The position numbers were made by a program, and so were the translations under genes. Positions 1-7,292 of a DNA stretch of 19,371 nt are shown one piece after another (within the stretch, counting starts at the first letter, position 1; each line of letters starts with the position of its first letter). The notes beneath the pieces were generated by a model. It was given only the letters and a program-made list of their open reading frames with translations, was not told the origin of the DNA and did not search any database. The DNA comes from CAYSUS01 sp964434165. Lineage in GTDB: Bacteria > Planctomycetota > Planctomycetia > Pirellulales > Thermoguttaceae. The stretch lies in assembly GCA_964434165.1 (NCBI GenBank), contig CAYSUS010000123.1:1-19371 (forward strand). The letters run 5' to 3'.

Positions 1-2203
1 AGGGGGCGTTCAGGTCGATCCAGGTCACCAGCCGGTCCCACGACTCCTCGTCCAGGCGCACGCCGTGGTGGCCTTTGCGGAGCAGTTGCACCAGCTCGCT
101 GGTGTCGGCATGGTACTCGCCGGGCACGAGCAGGCTCACGTCGTCCTCGATGCCCACCCGCCGCAGGTACGGAAGCAGGCCCTCATAAGCCGGCGTGTAG
201 GGGAAGATGCCCTTGGTCTTTTCGGCCAGCTCCGGGTGCAGGCGGCGCACGCCCAGGTCGCTCAGGCGCATGCCGCGGTAGCCGGCCACCTGATCCATGG
301 GGCGGAGGTCGGGCCGGGCCGAATCCTTGCCGTCGTGGCAGCCTGCGCAGTGGGCGTCGAGCACGGGCTGGACCTCCCGCGCGAAGTCGAACCCCCGCGG
401 CGGGCCGCGCCACGGCTCGATCTCCCGCGGCGTGCGCCGCGCGGCCAGGGCGAAACGGCCCGCGCCGGCCTCGGCCGGCGTCTCGTGGCAGCCCACGCAC
501 GAGAGCTTCTCACCCGGCATGGCCGTGAACCAGCTCCGCATCAACTGGACGGCCCGGCCCTCCTGGTCCAGGGGCTGCACGGCCAGGGGCGTGGAGGCCG
601 GCACGCGGAACACGGCCGAGCCGTCGTCCTCGATGGGCACGGTGCCGAGAATCTGCATCACCTCCCAGGGGCCGCCCCGCCCGATCACGTCGGGCCCGGC
701 CAGGTTGGGATAGCCGAAGTGGTAGGCGATCACGCGGAGCCGCTTCACGGTGCCGCGGGGCACGCCCTTGAGCCCCTCACCGGCGTAGATGTCGTGCAGG
801 TACACGACCGCGTCGTCGCGCTTCAGGTCCACGTTCTCGGGGACGGCCCTCGGCTTGGGCGTCGGCAGCATCGGCACCGGCTCCAACAGCGCGTAGCCCT
901 TCTCCTCGCGCAGCAGCACGAGGTTGTCGAACGCGTCGGCCAGGTAAATGCCCCAGTGCTCCCTGGGCCCCGGCTTGCAGGCGACCAGGTAGTACTTCTC
1001 GCTCAGCGGGTAGGGGTGAAGGAACTTGGGCCAGTCGTGATCCACGAGGTTGTCGAGGACCTGCGGGTCGATCGGATCGCCGCGCCCCGAGATGCGCTGC
1101 ACGATGCCCTGGGCCTCGTGCCAGCCGCGGGAGATGTCGAGGATCACGAGCTGCCCTGCCCGGTTCGTGCCGTGGTAGCCGGAGAGGATGCAGATCAGCC
1201 GGTGGGCCTCGCCCGGCAGGGAGCGCGCGAAGTAGAGCGAGTTGGGATACCAGGAGTTGGCTCCGTAGATCGCCCGCTGCGCGGTCCCGTCGGGGTTCAT
1301 CACCATCAGCTCGCGGAGGAAGATATGGTTGATGCCCGTGTAGTCCCAGCGGTTGTAGAGCACCTGGCCGTTGGGCAAAACGCAGGGGTGCAGGTCGTGA
1401 TCCTGGTCGAAGCAGAGCTGGCGCACGCCGCTGCCGTCGGCGTTCATCAAGTACAGGTTGGCCACGCGCCGCTGGCCGTGCCAGCAGGGCACCGACTGGA
1501 ACGACGCGGTGCAGCCGAACACGATCCGGCCGTTGGGCAGGTAGCAGGCGTCGAAGCTGTCCACGTCGTGCGGCATCGTCGAGACCTGGCGCAGTCCCGT
1601 ACCATCGGCGCCGATCTCCCAGACCTTCCAGTTCTCGGCGTCCGACTGGGTCAGGAGGAGGCGCCGGGCGTCCCAGTGGAGATCGACCTCGCCCACGTAG
1701 CCGCCGCCCGGCGGCCGGTAGAACGTCTTGAGCGGCCCGTCGGGATCGTGCGGACACAGAATGCCAAGCTCGTCGTCGTAGCCGCCGCGCGGCAGCGACG
1801 TGTTGCACTCGTGGTTGGTGGGCATGGCCACGTCGATCCGCTTGCGCGGCCGGCGCTTGACGAGCAGAAGCCGATCGAAGTCCAGAAGCGGATTGTCCAG
1901 CAGGGCCCGCCTGCGCAGCCGCGCCAGCTCGGCGCGGGCCTTCGCGTCGCCCGACTCGACCGCGGGGCGCAGCCGGGCAAGCTCCCGGGCGTAGCCGGGG
2001 CCGCGCGGATACCGATCGCCGAAGGTGGCGATCAGGTCGTCGATCGCCGCGCCCAGCGTGCTCATCTGGTATCGGGCGATGTCTCGCTCGCCCCGGCCGG
2101 GCGCGCGGTCGGCGGCACCGGCCCCGATCGGCACCCCGGCCAGCAGGACGGCGAAGGCCGCGATCCTCACCACGGTCCGCGGACGTGTGAGCCTCTTTCG
2201 CAT
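1..2203 (-). CDS. Secreted diheme HzsA-related protein (3' end outside window)
   Basis: The minus-strand frame is open from ATG 2203 to the window edge (734 codons), so the C-terminus is missing. Residues 1-31 look like a Sec signal peptide (basic start, AFAVLLAG core). Residues about 145-400 carry spaced repeats such as GADGTGLRQ, NADGSGVRQ and NPDGTAQR, each near an LPNG or similar turn, as in TolB-like beta-propellers. Two c-type heme sites follow: CVGCH at residue 569 (482-499) and CAGCH at residue 619 (332-349). A propeller followed by CxxCH sites matches PVC proteins annotated as HzsA-related (hydrazine synthase alpha-subunit-like). That likeness does not imply anammox, and no other hydrazine gene is here. 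It probably acts in the periplasm as a redox protein with unknown substrate. It is divergent from the aldo/keto reductase gene. Sure about a secreted diheme protein, less sure of the subfamily. Confidence 0.85.
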   Translation of the reverse strand, partial: MRKRLTRPRTVVRIAAFAVLLAGVPIGAGAADRAPGRGERDIARYQMSTLGAAIDDLIATFGDRYPRGPGYARELARLRPAVESGDAKARAELARLRRRALLDNPLLDFDRLLLVKRRPRKRIDVAMPTNHECNTSLPRGGYDDELGILCPHDPDGPLKTFYRPPGGGYVGEVDLHWDARRLLLTQSDAENWKVWEIGADGTGLRQVSTMPHDVDSFDACYLPNGRIVFGCTASFQSVPCWHGQRRVANLYLMNADGSGVRQLCFDQDHDLHPCVLPNGQVLYNRWDYTGINHIFLRELMVMNPDGTAQRAIYGANSWYPNSLYFARSLPGEAHRLICILSGYHGTNRAGQLVILDISRGWHEAQGIVQRISGRGDPIDPQVLDNLVDHDWPKFLHPYPLSEKYYLVACKPGPREHWGIYLADAFDNLVLLREEKGYALLEPVPMLPTPKPRAVPENVDLKRDDAVVYLHDIYAGEGLKGVPRGTVKRLRVIAYHFGYPNLAGPDVIGRGGPWEVMQILGTVPIEDDGSAVFRVPASTPLAVQPLDQEGRAVQLMRSWFTAMPGEKLSCVGCHETPAEAGAGRFALAARRTPREIEPWRGPPRGFDFAREVQPVLDAHCAGCHDGKDSARPDLRPMDQVAGYRGMRLSDLGVRRLHPELAEKTKGIFPYTPAYEGLLPYLRRVGIEDDVSLLVPGEYHADTSELVQLLRKGHHGVRLDEESWDRLVTWIDLNAP

Positions 2204-2240
2204 CCCGGTTCTCCCCGAGCCTGGCGGCCTGGCGTGTGGT

Positions 2241-2260
2241 CGGACTGTCGAGCCAGTCCG
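2241..2260. promoter_or_regulatory. Perfect inverted repeat in the leader of the diheme gene
   Basis: CGGACTG, a 6-nt spacer (TCGAGC), then CAGTCCG. The 7-bp arms are perfect. The element lies 37 bp upstream of the minus-strand start at 2203. It could be a dimer operator or a small mRNA hairpin; the sequence does not decide which. Confidence 0.4.
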
Positions 2261-2416
2261 ATTCTACCACGATCGGGCGGCCGGCACACGTGTCAGCGGC
2301 CTCCCTCCGCGCCTGCGGCCGGCACACGCGCCTTACCTCCCCCGACCCACGCATGATTCCCTTGACGGGGCGTGGTAAGATGACTTGACGCCAAATCGCC
2401 TTGCATGATTCGGGGC

Positions 2417-2452
2417 AAGGGGGCAGCACCCGTTTGTGCGATGCCCCCTTTT
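2417..2452 (+). terminator. Terminator-like hairpin in the 5' leader of the aldo/keto reductase gene
   Basis: AAGGGGGCAGCAC (2417-2429) pairs with GTGC-(GA bulge)-TGCCCCCTT (2436-2450) around the loop CCGTTT. The last pairs run into TTTT (2449-2452). It ends 79 nt before the ATG at 2532. No gene on this strand lies upstream of it within the intergenic region, so it is better read as a leader attenuator or processing hairpin than as the end of another gene. Confidence 0.5.
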
Positions 2453-2531
2453 CCCCCCAGGATCGTGCCCGGCCGTTTCGCGACGCAAGCGCTGCCTTCG
2501 CCGACATCGAGCCATTGGAAAGGAGCCCGAT

Positions 2532-3413
2532 ATGTCCCACCTGTCCCGCCGTGAGTTCCTCGCCGGTATGTCGGCCGCGGCCGGCACGGTCGCCCTGGCA
2601 CCCCGATTCACCCTCGCCAAGGGGACGCCGGCGGTCGAGCCGGTCAAGGTCTCCAGCGGGGCCGAGATCGTCACGCTGGGACGGAGCGGAATCAAGACCA
2701 GCGTGCTAGGGATTGGCACGGGCACGCGCAGTGGCCGCGAGCAGCGGGGCTTGGGCGAGGAGGGCTTCGTCCAGCTCGTGCACCAGGCCTACGAGCGGGG
2801 CATTCGCTACCTCGATACGGCCGACATGTACAAGACGCACCAGCTCATCGGCCGGGCGATCAAGGACCTGCCCCGCGAGGAGATGTTCATCCAGACCAAA
2901 ACCCTGGCCAAGAGGGCCGACAAGGCCAAGGCGGACATCGAGCGGTTCCGCAAGGAGATCGGCATCGAGACCCTCGACACGCTGCTGATGCACTGCATGA
3001 CCCGGAAGAACTGGCCCACCGACCTGCGCCCCGTGCTCGACGTGCTCGTCGATGCGAAGAAGAAGGGCCGCATCCGCGCGATCGGCGTCTCGTGCCACGA
3101 CTATGAGGCCCTGAAGGACGCCGTGGACTGCGACGAGATCGACGTCCACCTGGTGCGGATCAATCCCTTCGGCTCGCACATGGAAGGCACGCCCGAGCAG
3201 ATCTCCGCCCAGATCGAGCGGATGCACGCCAAAGGCCGCGGCGTGATCGGCATGAAGATCTACGGCGAAGGGGCCTTCAAGTCGGCCGAGAAGCGCCTCC
3301 AGTCGCTCAAGTACGTGCTCGGGCTGGGCACCGTGCACTGCTTCACGATCGGCTTCAGCTCCATCGCCCAGATCGACGAAACCCTCGACGCGATCAAGAA
3401 GGCCACGGCGTAG
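2532..3413 (+). CDS. Tat-exported aldo/keto reductase
   Basis: 293 residues. The start ATG 2532 is fixed by AGGAG at 2521-2525 (6-nt spacing) and by the Tat signal that begins there (SRREFLAG, R6-R7, then a hydrophobic stretch to about residue 29). A longer in-frame start at 2436 would bury that signal. The aldo/keto reductase tetrad is visible: D95 and Y100 (DTADMY), K123 (QTKT) and H154 (LMHCM). The GVSCHDYEAL and IGMKIYGEG segments fit the barrel strands. NAD(P)H-dependent carbonyl reduction is the family activity. A Tat signal would carry it out folded with cofactor, a layout common in planctomycetes; the substrate is unknown. It ends convergently with the DUF362 gene, separated by a hairpin. 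Confidence 0.9.
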   Translation: MSHLSRREFLAGMSAAAGTVALAPRFTLAKGTPAVEPVKVSSGAEIVTLGRSGIKTSVLGIGTGTRSGREQRGLGEEGFVQLVHQAYERGIRYLDTADMYKTHQLIGRAIKDLPREEMFIQTKTLAKRADKAKADIERFRKEIGIETLDTLLMHCMTRKNWPTDLRPVLDVLVDAKKKGRIRAIGVSCHDYEALKDAVDCDEIDVHLVRINPFGSHMEGTPEQISAQIERMHAKGRGVIGMKIYGEGAFKSAEKRLQSLKYVLGLGTVHCFTIGFSSIAQIDETLDAIKKATA

Positions 3414-3436
3414 GCGTTGCGTGGCATCCGCAGATC

Positions 3437-3473
3437 GGGTGGCATGCCCTCGAAAAGCGTGGGCGTGCCACCC
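3437..3473. terminator. Long hairpin between convergent genes, probable bidirectional terminator
   Basis: GGGTGGCATGCCC (3437-3449) and GGGCGTGCCACCC (3461-3473) form 13 pairs with one G-U wobble around an 11-nt loop. It lies between the stop of the aldo/keto reductase gene (3413) and the stop of the DUF362 gene (3523). There is no T-run on either side, so termination might be factor-dependent, or the element may be a REP-like repeat. A similar half-site (GGGCCACCC) follows at about 3482. Confidence 0.6.
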
Positions 3474-3522
3474 AATCGCAAGGGCCACCCAACTGGCTGC
3501 ACCACGCGTCTTCCGCGCCCCC

Positions 3523-4719
3523 TCATCCCTCCGCCACGTCGAACGAGCACACCGCGTCCCGGATCGGCACGCCGAGGACCTCGATCCGCGCCAGGTCGTG
3601 CGTGCCGTGGCCGGCCCGGGCAAGGAGCTCCAGGTGGTTCTCGCCCTGGAAGGGCTTCTGACCTGAGGCCGCCTGGGGATCGAACCCCATCACGGCGGTG
3701 CACACCGCGTCCGTGCACACCCCGTTGCGTCCGGCGAGCAACACCTTGGGATGGATCAGCCCGATCCCGCGGTTCCAGTGCCCCTCGCCGCCGCGGATCG
3801 TGCGCACGCCGTCCACGATGCCCAGGTCGGCCGGCCGGGCCCCGTAGATGTCGGCCGTGATCCGCGGCACGCGGACCGTGCCCTTCCGCTCCTGGCCGTG
3901 GTCCAGCTCCTGCGGCGAGCCGGCCGGCGGGCTGCCGCGCCCCCCGTGGAACATCCGCGCCCGGTGCGCCAGGGCGTGCTCGCCGGGGCCGTCGTCGCCG
4001 TAGATCGAGCTGGGCGTGTTGCCAAAGCAGTTCTTCACCACGCCCGTGATGCCCGCCGTGGCGTGCTGCTTGAGCTTGGCCAGCGAGATGAGCACGTCGG
4101 TCTTCTCGAACCGCTGGTTGACGTCGAAGGCCGGATAGATGTACCCGCCCCAGGGGACCGCGATCCGCGCGTAGCCCGGAAACCTGCCCCGGTTGCGCGT
4201 GTCCTCGAAGGCCACCTTGTGGTGCCCGGCCTCCTCGATCGCGCGCACGCTCCAGCCGTTCTCCAGGAGCACCTTCTCGAACGGCTTCTCCCAGTACAGG
4301 TTCTCGACCAGCACGATCCGCTTCGCCCCGGCCTCGGCGAGGATCGCGCACAGCGCGGCCACCGTGTCCGGCTGCGTCTGGTAGGTCTCCTGGGCGGGCA
4401 GATCAAAGACCGGCTTCCAGCTCGTCCCCGTCAGGTTCAGCTTCACGGTGACCGTCCTGTTCTCCACGAGCCCTTTCACCCCGCCGATCAGGTCGAGGGT
4501 CTTCTCCATCGCCGGGCGGAGCAGCCGCGGCTCGTACGCCGGGCATTTCTGGATCGCCACCGGGGCGCTGGGCGCGTGCGCGGACCGGTCGGGCACGGCC
4601 GGGGCCTTCTCGCCGGCCCAAACGCTTCCGGCGCTCCTCAGTCCCAGGACCGCCGCACCGGCCGCGGAGATCCCTCCGGCCAACAGGGCGCGACGGCTGA
4701 TGCTGTGATGGTCTGACAT
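3523..4719 (-). CDS. Tat-exported DUF362 domain protein
   Basis: 398 residues from ATG 4719. This start places a Tat signal at the N-terminus (ISRRALLAGG followed by an Ala/Leu-rich core ending near VWAGEK). GAGGG lies 8 nt upstream of it. An in-frame upstream start (4767) has no support. The body matches the DUF362 family: VTVKLNLTG, an Asp/Gln-rich segment before ALCAILAEAGA, TDVLISLAKLKQH, the family-typical GVVKNCFGN, and LGIVDGVRTIRGGEG near the C-terminus. The biochemical role of DUF362 is not established; some members are tied to iron-sulfur proteins. No CxxC ferredoxin motif is present here. It converges with the aldo/keto reductase, and both are Tat substrates, so related work outside the cytoplasm is possible but unproven. 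Confidence 0.88.
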   Translation of the reverse strand: MSDHHSISRRALLAGGISAAGAAVLGLRSAGSVWAGEKAPAVPDRSAHAPSAPVAIQKCPAYEPRLLRPAMEKTLDLIGGVKGLVENRTVTVKLNLTGTSWKPVFDLPAQETYQTQPDTVAALCAILAEAGAKRIVLVENLYWEKPFEKVLLENGWSVRAIEEAGHHKVAFEDTRNRGRFPGYARIAVPWGGYIYPAFDVNQRFEKTDVLISLAKLKQHATAGITGVVKNCFGNTPSSIYGDDGPGEHALAHRARMFHGGRGSPPAGSPQELDHGQERKGTVRVPRITADIYGARPADLGIVDGVRTIRGGEGHWNRGIGLIHPKVLLAGRNGVCTDAVCTAVMGFDPQAASGQKPFQGENHLELLARAGHGTHDLARIEVLGVPIRDAVCSFDVAEG

Positions 4720-4997
4720 GATGGAAGCCCTCGTCAAAAGGGTGGAAAGCGCAGTCAACCCGCCCATTATCGCCCCGCGTCGGGCGCGAGGTCAAACCTC
4801 GGCGCGGGTCGGCGATTCCAGCGGTGTTTCTCCGCTTCCCGCTTGATGGCGCGTCTCGCCGGGTGGTAACCCAGAAGTCCCTGCCCGCACCGAGCGAAAT
4901 GGCCTGGTACGGTAGCGGACCGGTTCGTGCAGCGGAGGCCCTGCTTCCTGCGGTCCTCCGGGCCGGCTGCACCCGGAGTCGCGACGGTGGCGCGGCT

Positions 4998-6254
4998 TCA
5001 GGGGGTCGCCGGGCCGCCGAGCTCGGCCGCCTCGATGCCAGGCAGGCCACCGCCCACGTCGAGCTGCCTAAGGTCGTCCCAGTCCGCGCTGAGTGGATCG
5101 TAGCCTTCAATGCGGAAGGGCGGCATGCGCCAACGGTCGTTGAGGACGTCGTAGTAGGGTTCGGTGATCGCCCTGCAAATGGCCCCCTCGTTGGCATCCG
5201 CGGGGTCGTAGAGCACTCGGACGTCGACGGGGCCTGATCCGGGCCAGGCCTGCAGCTCGAGATAGCCGGAAATCTGGAACATGTCGTCGCGGGTCAAGTA
5301 GTACCAGAGCCTCATGGCGCTGCCGCGACAGGCGATTCCATCGATCTTCAGCGAGCATGTCGCGACCGCGTCAACCCGCGTCCCGCGCGACTTGACGAAG
5401 GAAGGCAGAGGGAAGAGATACGACCCCGCCACGGCTCCGGACGTGCAGAGCAGCAGGACGACGACGAGCACCGCCTGCGGCCAGCTCTGACCGGAGAGCC
5501 AGGTTGGCCCCCAGGCAAGCGCTCCGGTATTGCGGTGGGGGCACTTCTCAACGCAGGTCATGCAGGAGGTACACCGGGCGGCCGTCACGCGCTCGACCCG
5601 ATCGACGGGAATCAGAACCGGACACGCCTTCGCGCACGCGCCACAGTGCGTGCACGCCCCGGGGGCTCGCCGGATGCCGGTCAGGCCCAGGCGGGAAAAG
5701 GGATTGAGGACGGCCGCCAGCGGACAGAGCCAGCGGCAGAAGGGCAGCACGATGAACAAAGACGCGACGAGGATCGCGCCCAGCACCACATAGGCCCAGA
5801 CCGTGATGTCGGTGCCGTGTCGGCTGATGAGCGCGTAACAGGGGTCGAACCCGCGGAAGACCAGCTCTCCGGCTCGCCACGTGAGATAGAGAATGGCGCC
5901 GAGCACGGGGTATTTCAGCATCGACAGCCATCGGTCGACTCCTGGCGACACCCGCAGCATGGGCGCGCGAAGCCGCGCCCCGGCGTTCCGCAGCCATTCG
6001 GAGATCGCGCCGATCGGGCACATGTAGCTGCAGAACGCCCGCCTGAGGAGGAGCGTCATCAGGAGCACGCCGCCGAGGATGAAGAAGTTCGACGTGCCCA
6101 GCGAGCAGAGCATCGTGCCCTCGGTCGCGTAGGCGTACATCGCCTCGACTCCCCCCATCGGGCACCAGCGTTCGCAAACGGCGCCGTGGGACAGCACACC
6201 CCAAACCACCAAGGCCACGAACGCGAGCTGCACGGCCCGTCGAGTCCGCTGCAT
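4998..6254 (-). CDS. NapH/NosR-like membrane polyferredoxin with C-terminal HMA-like domain
   Basis: 418 residues. ATG 6254 is chosen because GAAGGAG (6260-6266) sits 5 nt upstream. About five membrane segments (near 9-24, 58-70, 112-125, 152-172 and 260-276) alternate with the CxxxCP motifs of the NapH/NosR/YccM group: CERWCP (27), CSYMCP (75) and CRWLCP (173). Two 4Fe-4S clusters follow: C201/204/207/211 and C228/231/234/238. Residues about 294-372 resemble a heavy-metal-associated domain: a strand, IDGIACRGSA in place of the usual GMxCxxC, then VDVRVLYDPADANEGAICRAI. Only one of the two usual cysteines (C309) remains, with Ser at the second position. The likely role is electron transfer across the membrane to or from a periplasmic partner. 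The gene starts 34 bp after the Cys-tail protein and should share its sigma-54 promoter. Confidence 0.85.
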   Translation of the reverse strand: MQRTRRAVQLAFVALVVWGVLSHGAVCERWCPMGGVEAMYAYATEGTMLCSLGTSNFFILGGVLLMTLLLRRAFCSYMCPIGAISEWLRNAGARLRAPMLRVSPGVDRWLSMLKYPVLGAILYLTWRAGELVFRGFDPCYALISRHGTDITVWAYVVLGAILVASLFIVLPFCRWLCPLAAVLNPFSRLGLTGIRRAPGACTHCGACAKACPVLIPVDRVERVTAARCTSCMTCVEKCPHRNTGALAWGPTWLSGQSWPQAVLVVVLLLCTSGAVAGSYLFPLPSFVKSRGTRVDAVATCSLKIDGIACRGSAMRLWYYLTRDDMFQISGYLELQAWPGSGPVDVRVLYDPADANEGAICRAITEPYYDVLNDRWRMPPFRIEGYDPLSADWDDLRQLDVGGGLPGIEAAELGGPATP

Positions 6255-6288
6255 CGTTGCTCCTTCGTCGTACATGGCCGGCAACCGG

Positions 6289-7140
6289 TCAGTTGCCGCG
6301 GCTCCCGCTGCACTTCCCGCGCATCGGGCAGGTGGAGCAACGCGTGCCCCCGGAGCACGACGACTCCTTCACCTTCGACTCGGTCTGGAGCGCGACGGTG
6401 AAGGCCGGCGTTTCGACGAGCTTGTGGAAGTCGGGGCTTCCCTTGGCGTGCTGCTTGTACGCATCAAGCTGGCTGGGCGCGACGGACTCGAAGCACCTGG
6501 TCAGCATCGCGATCGCCTGCTCCGCGCTGCCCGCAGCGGCATGCAATCGGGCGGCGCGGAGTAATGCCCCCGGGCCATTCAGGTCGTCCGCGGGAATGGT
6601 GGCGGCAATCTGCTGCGCCTGTTCGACCTTGCCCTGGCGAGCCAGCGCGATTCCATGCAACGCCCGGCTCGAAGCCGTCTGCCGGTCGGCGGGAAGCTTG
6701 GCAACGGTCTCGGTCGCTTCGGCGAGCATGCCGTGCGCAAGCTGGGTCTCGGCCAGCGTCACGGCGGAGGTCGCCGTGCCGAGCCGATCGTGCATCCGCT
6801 GGTCGAGTTGGAGCAGCTCGCCCTGCAAGCCGCGAGCGGCGTAGAAGGAATGGAGCCCTCGGGCCATGTATTCCCACCTCGCGTCGTCCCGCTCCTCGTC
6901 CAGTTGCCGCCGGAGCAGGATCACCTGGCGCGTCATGGCGTAATGCTGCATGTAGCTCGAGTTGCCCCGGTCGGAGCGCGCCGCGTCCGCGAAGGCCTGC
7001 ATCGCCCCCTCGAAGTCGGCCTCTGCCAGCAAGGCCTGGCCCTGCTCGAAGCGGTCTTCCCCCGCTCCGGCCAGCAGAGTGACGGGAACCAGGCAAACGG
7101 CGGCTGCAATCGCCAGAATGAGGGTCGGCCAGGACTTCAT
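6289..7140 (-). CDS. Secreted helical-repeat (TPR-like) protein with Cys-rich tail
   Basis: 283 residues. Two adjacent ATGs (7143 and 7140) are possible; the second has AAGGAG at a better 6-nt spacing. A signal peptide covers residues 1 to about 24 (LILAIAAAVCLVPVTLLAGA). The rest is helical and Ala/Gln/Glu-rich with TPR-like units, for example FEQGQALLAEADFEGAMQAF and the ALHGIALARQGKVEQAQQIA stretch. The last 22 residues hold C262, C268, C271 and C277, spaced C-x5-C-x2-C-x5-C, which suggests a metal or Fe-S site or paired disulfides. It follows a sigma-54 promoter (7265-7280) with a leader of about 115 nt, and precedes the polyferredoxin gene by 34 bp. It may be the periplasmic partner of that protein. 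No named family was recognised. Confidence 0.8.
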   Translation of the reverse strand: MKSWPTLILAIAAAVCLVPVTLLAGAGEDRFEQGQALLAEADFEGAMQAFADAARSDRGNSSYMQHYAMTRQVILLRRQLDEERDDARWEYMARGLHSFYAARGLQGELLQLDQRMHDRLGTATSAVTLAETQLAHGMLAEATETVAKLPADRQTASSRALHGIALARQGKVEQAQQIAATIPADDLNGPGALLRAARLHAAAGSAEQAIAMLTRCFESVAPSQLDAYKQHAKGSPDFHKLVETPAFTVALQTESKVKESSCSGGTRCSTCPMRGKCSGSRGN

Positions 7141-7264
7141 CATGGACTCCTTGAAGGTTGGGAAGATTCTTCTCACCACTTCGGGGTGGATCGCGTCTGC
7201 CATGCGTCGATGCGAGGGAGACGGGCGGGCTGTCCGGAAGGGCGTAGAATGCGGTCCACGCAGG

Positions 7265-7280
7265 TGCAACTGGGGTGCCA
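7265..7280 (-). promoter_or_regulatory. Sigma-54 (-24/-12) promoter for the Cys-tail / polyferredoxin operon
   Basis: Read on the minus strand this is TGGCACCCCAGTTGCA, against the consensus TGGCACG-N4-TTGCA. GG and GC have exact spacing, and only one consensus position differs. It lies between the stop of the sigma-54 activator gene (7293) and the Cys-tail gene (7140) and points at the latter. Confidence 0.82.
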
Positions 7281-7292
7281 AGCCTGAGAAAA

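Larger units (their letters stand above)
2204..2531. other. Divergent intergenic region, diheme gene / aldo-keto reductase
   Basis: This 328-bp gap holds no convincing gene. It contains the inverted repeat at 2241-2260, two copies of a 14-bp direct repeat GCGGCCGGCACACG (2277-2290 and 2315-2328, 38 bp apart), and the hairpin plus T-run at 2417-2452. Two TTGACG hexamers occur near 2353 and 2374, but neither has a good -10 box at normal spacing, so no sigma-70 promoter is called. Confidence 0.6.

Noticed and set aside
65..2356. Long plus-strand frame of 763 codons
   Set aside because: It is the shadow of the minus-strand diheme gene. Its translation is His/Val/Arg/Ala-rich without motifs, while the opposite strand has a signal peptide, propeller repeats and two CxxCH sites.
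2353..2400. Sigma-70 promoter built on the two TTGACG hexamers
   Set aside because: No acceptable -10 hexamer lies 16-18 bp downstream of either.
4933..4960. CGGAGG/CCTCCG inverted repeat as terminator of the polyferredoxin operon
   Set aside because: Only 6 bp with a 16-nt loop and no T-run; too weak in GC-rich DNA to call.
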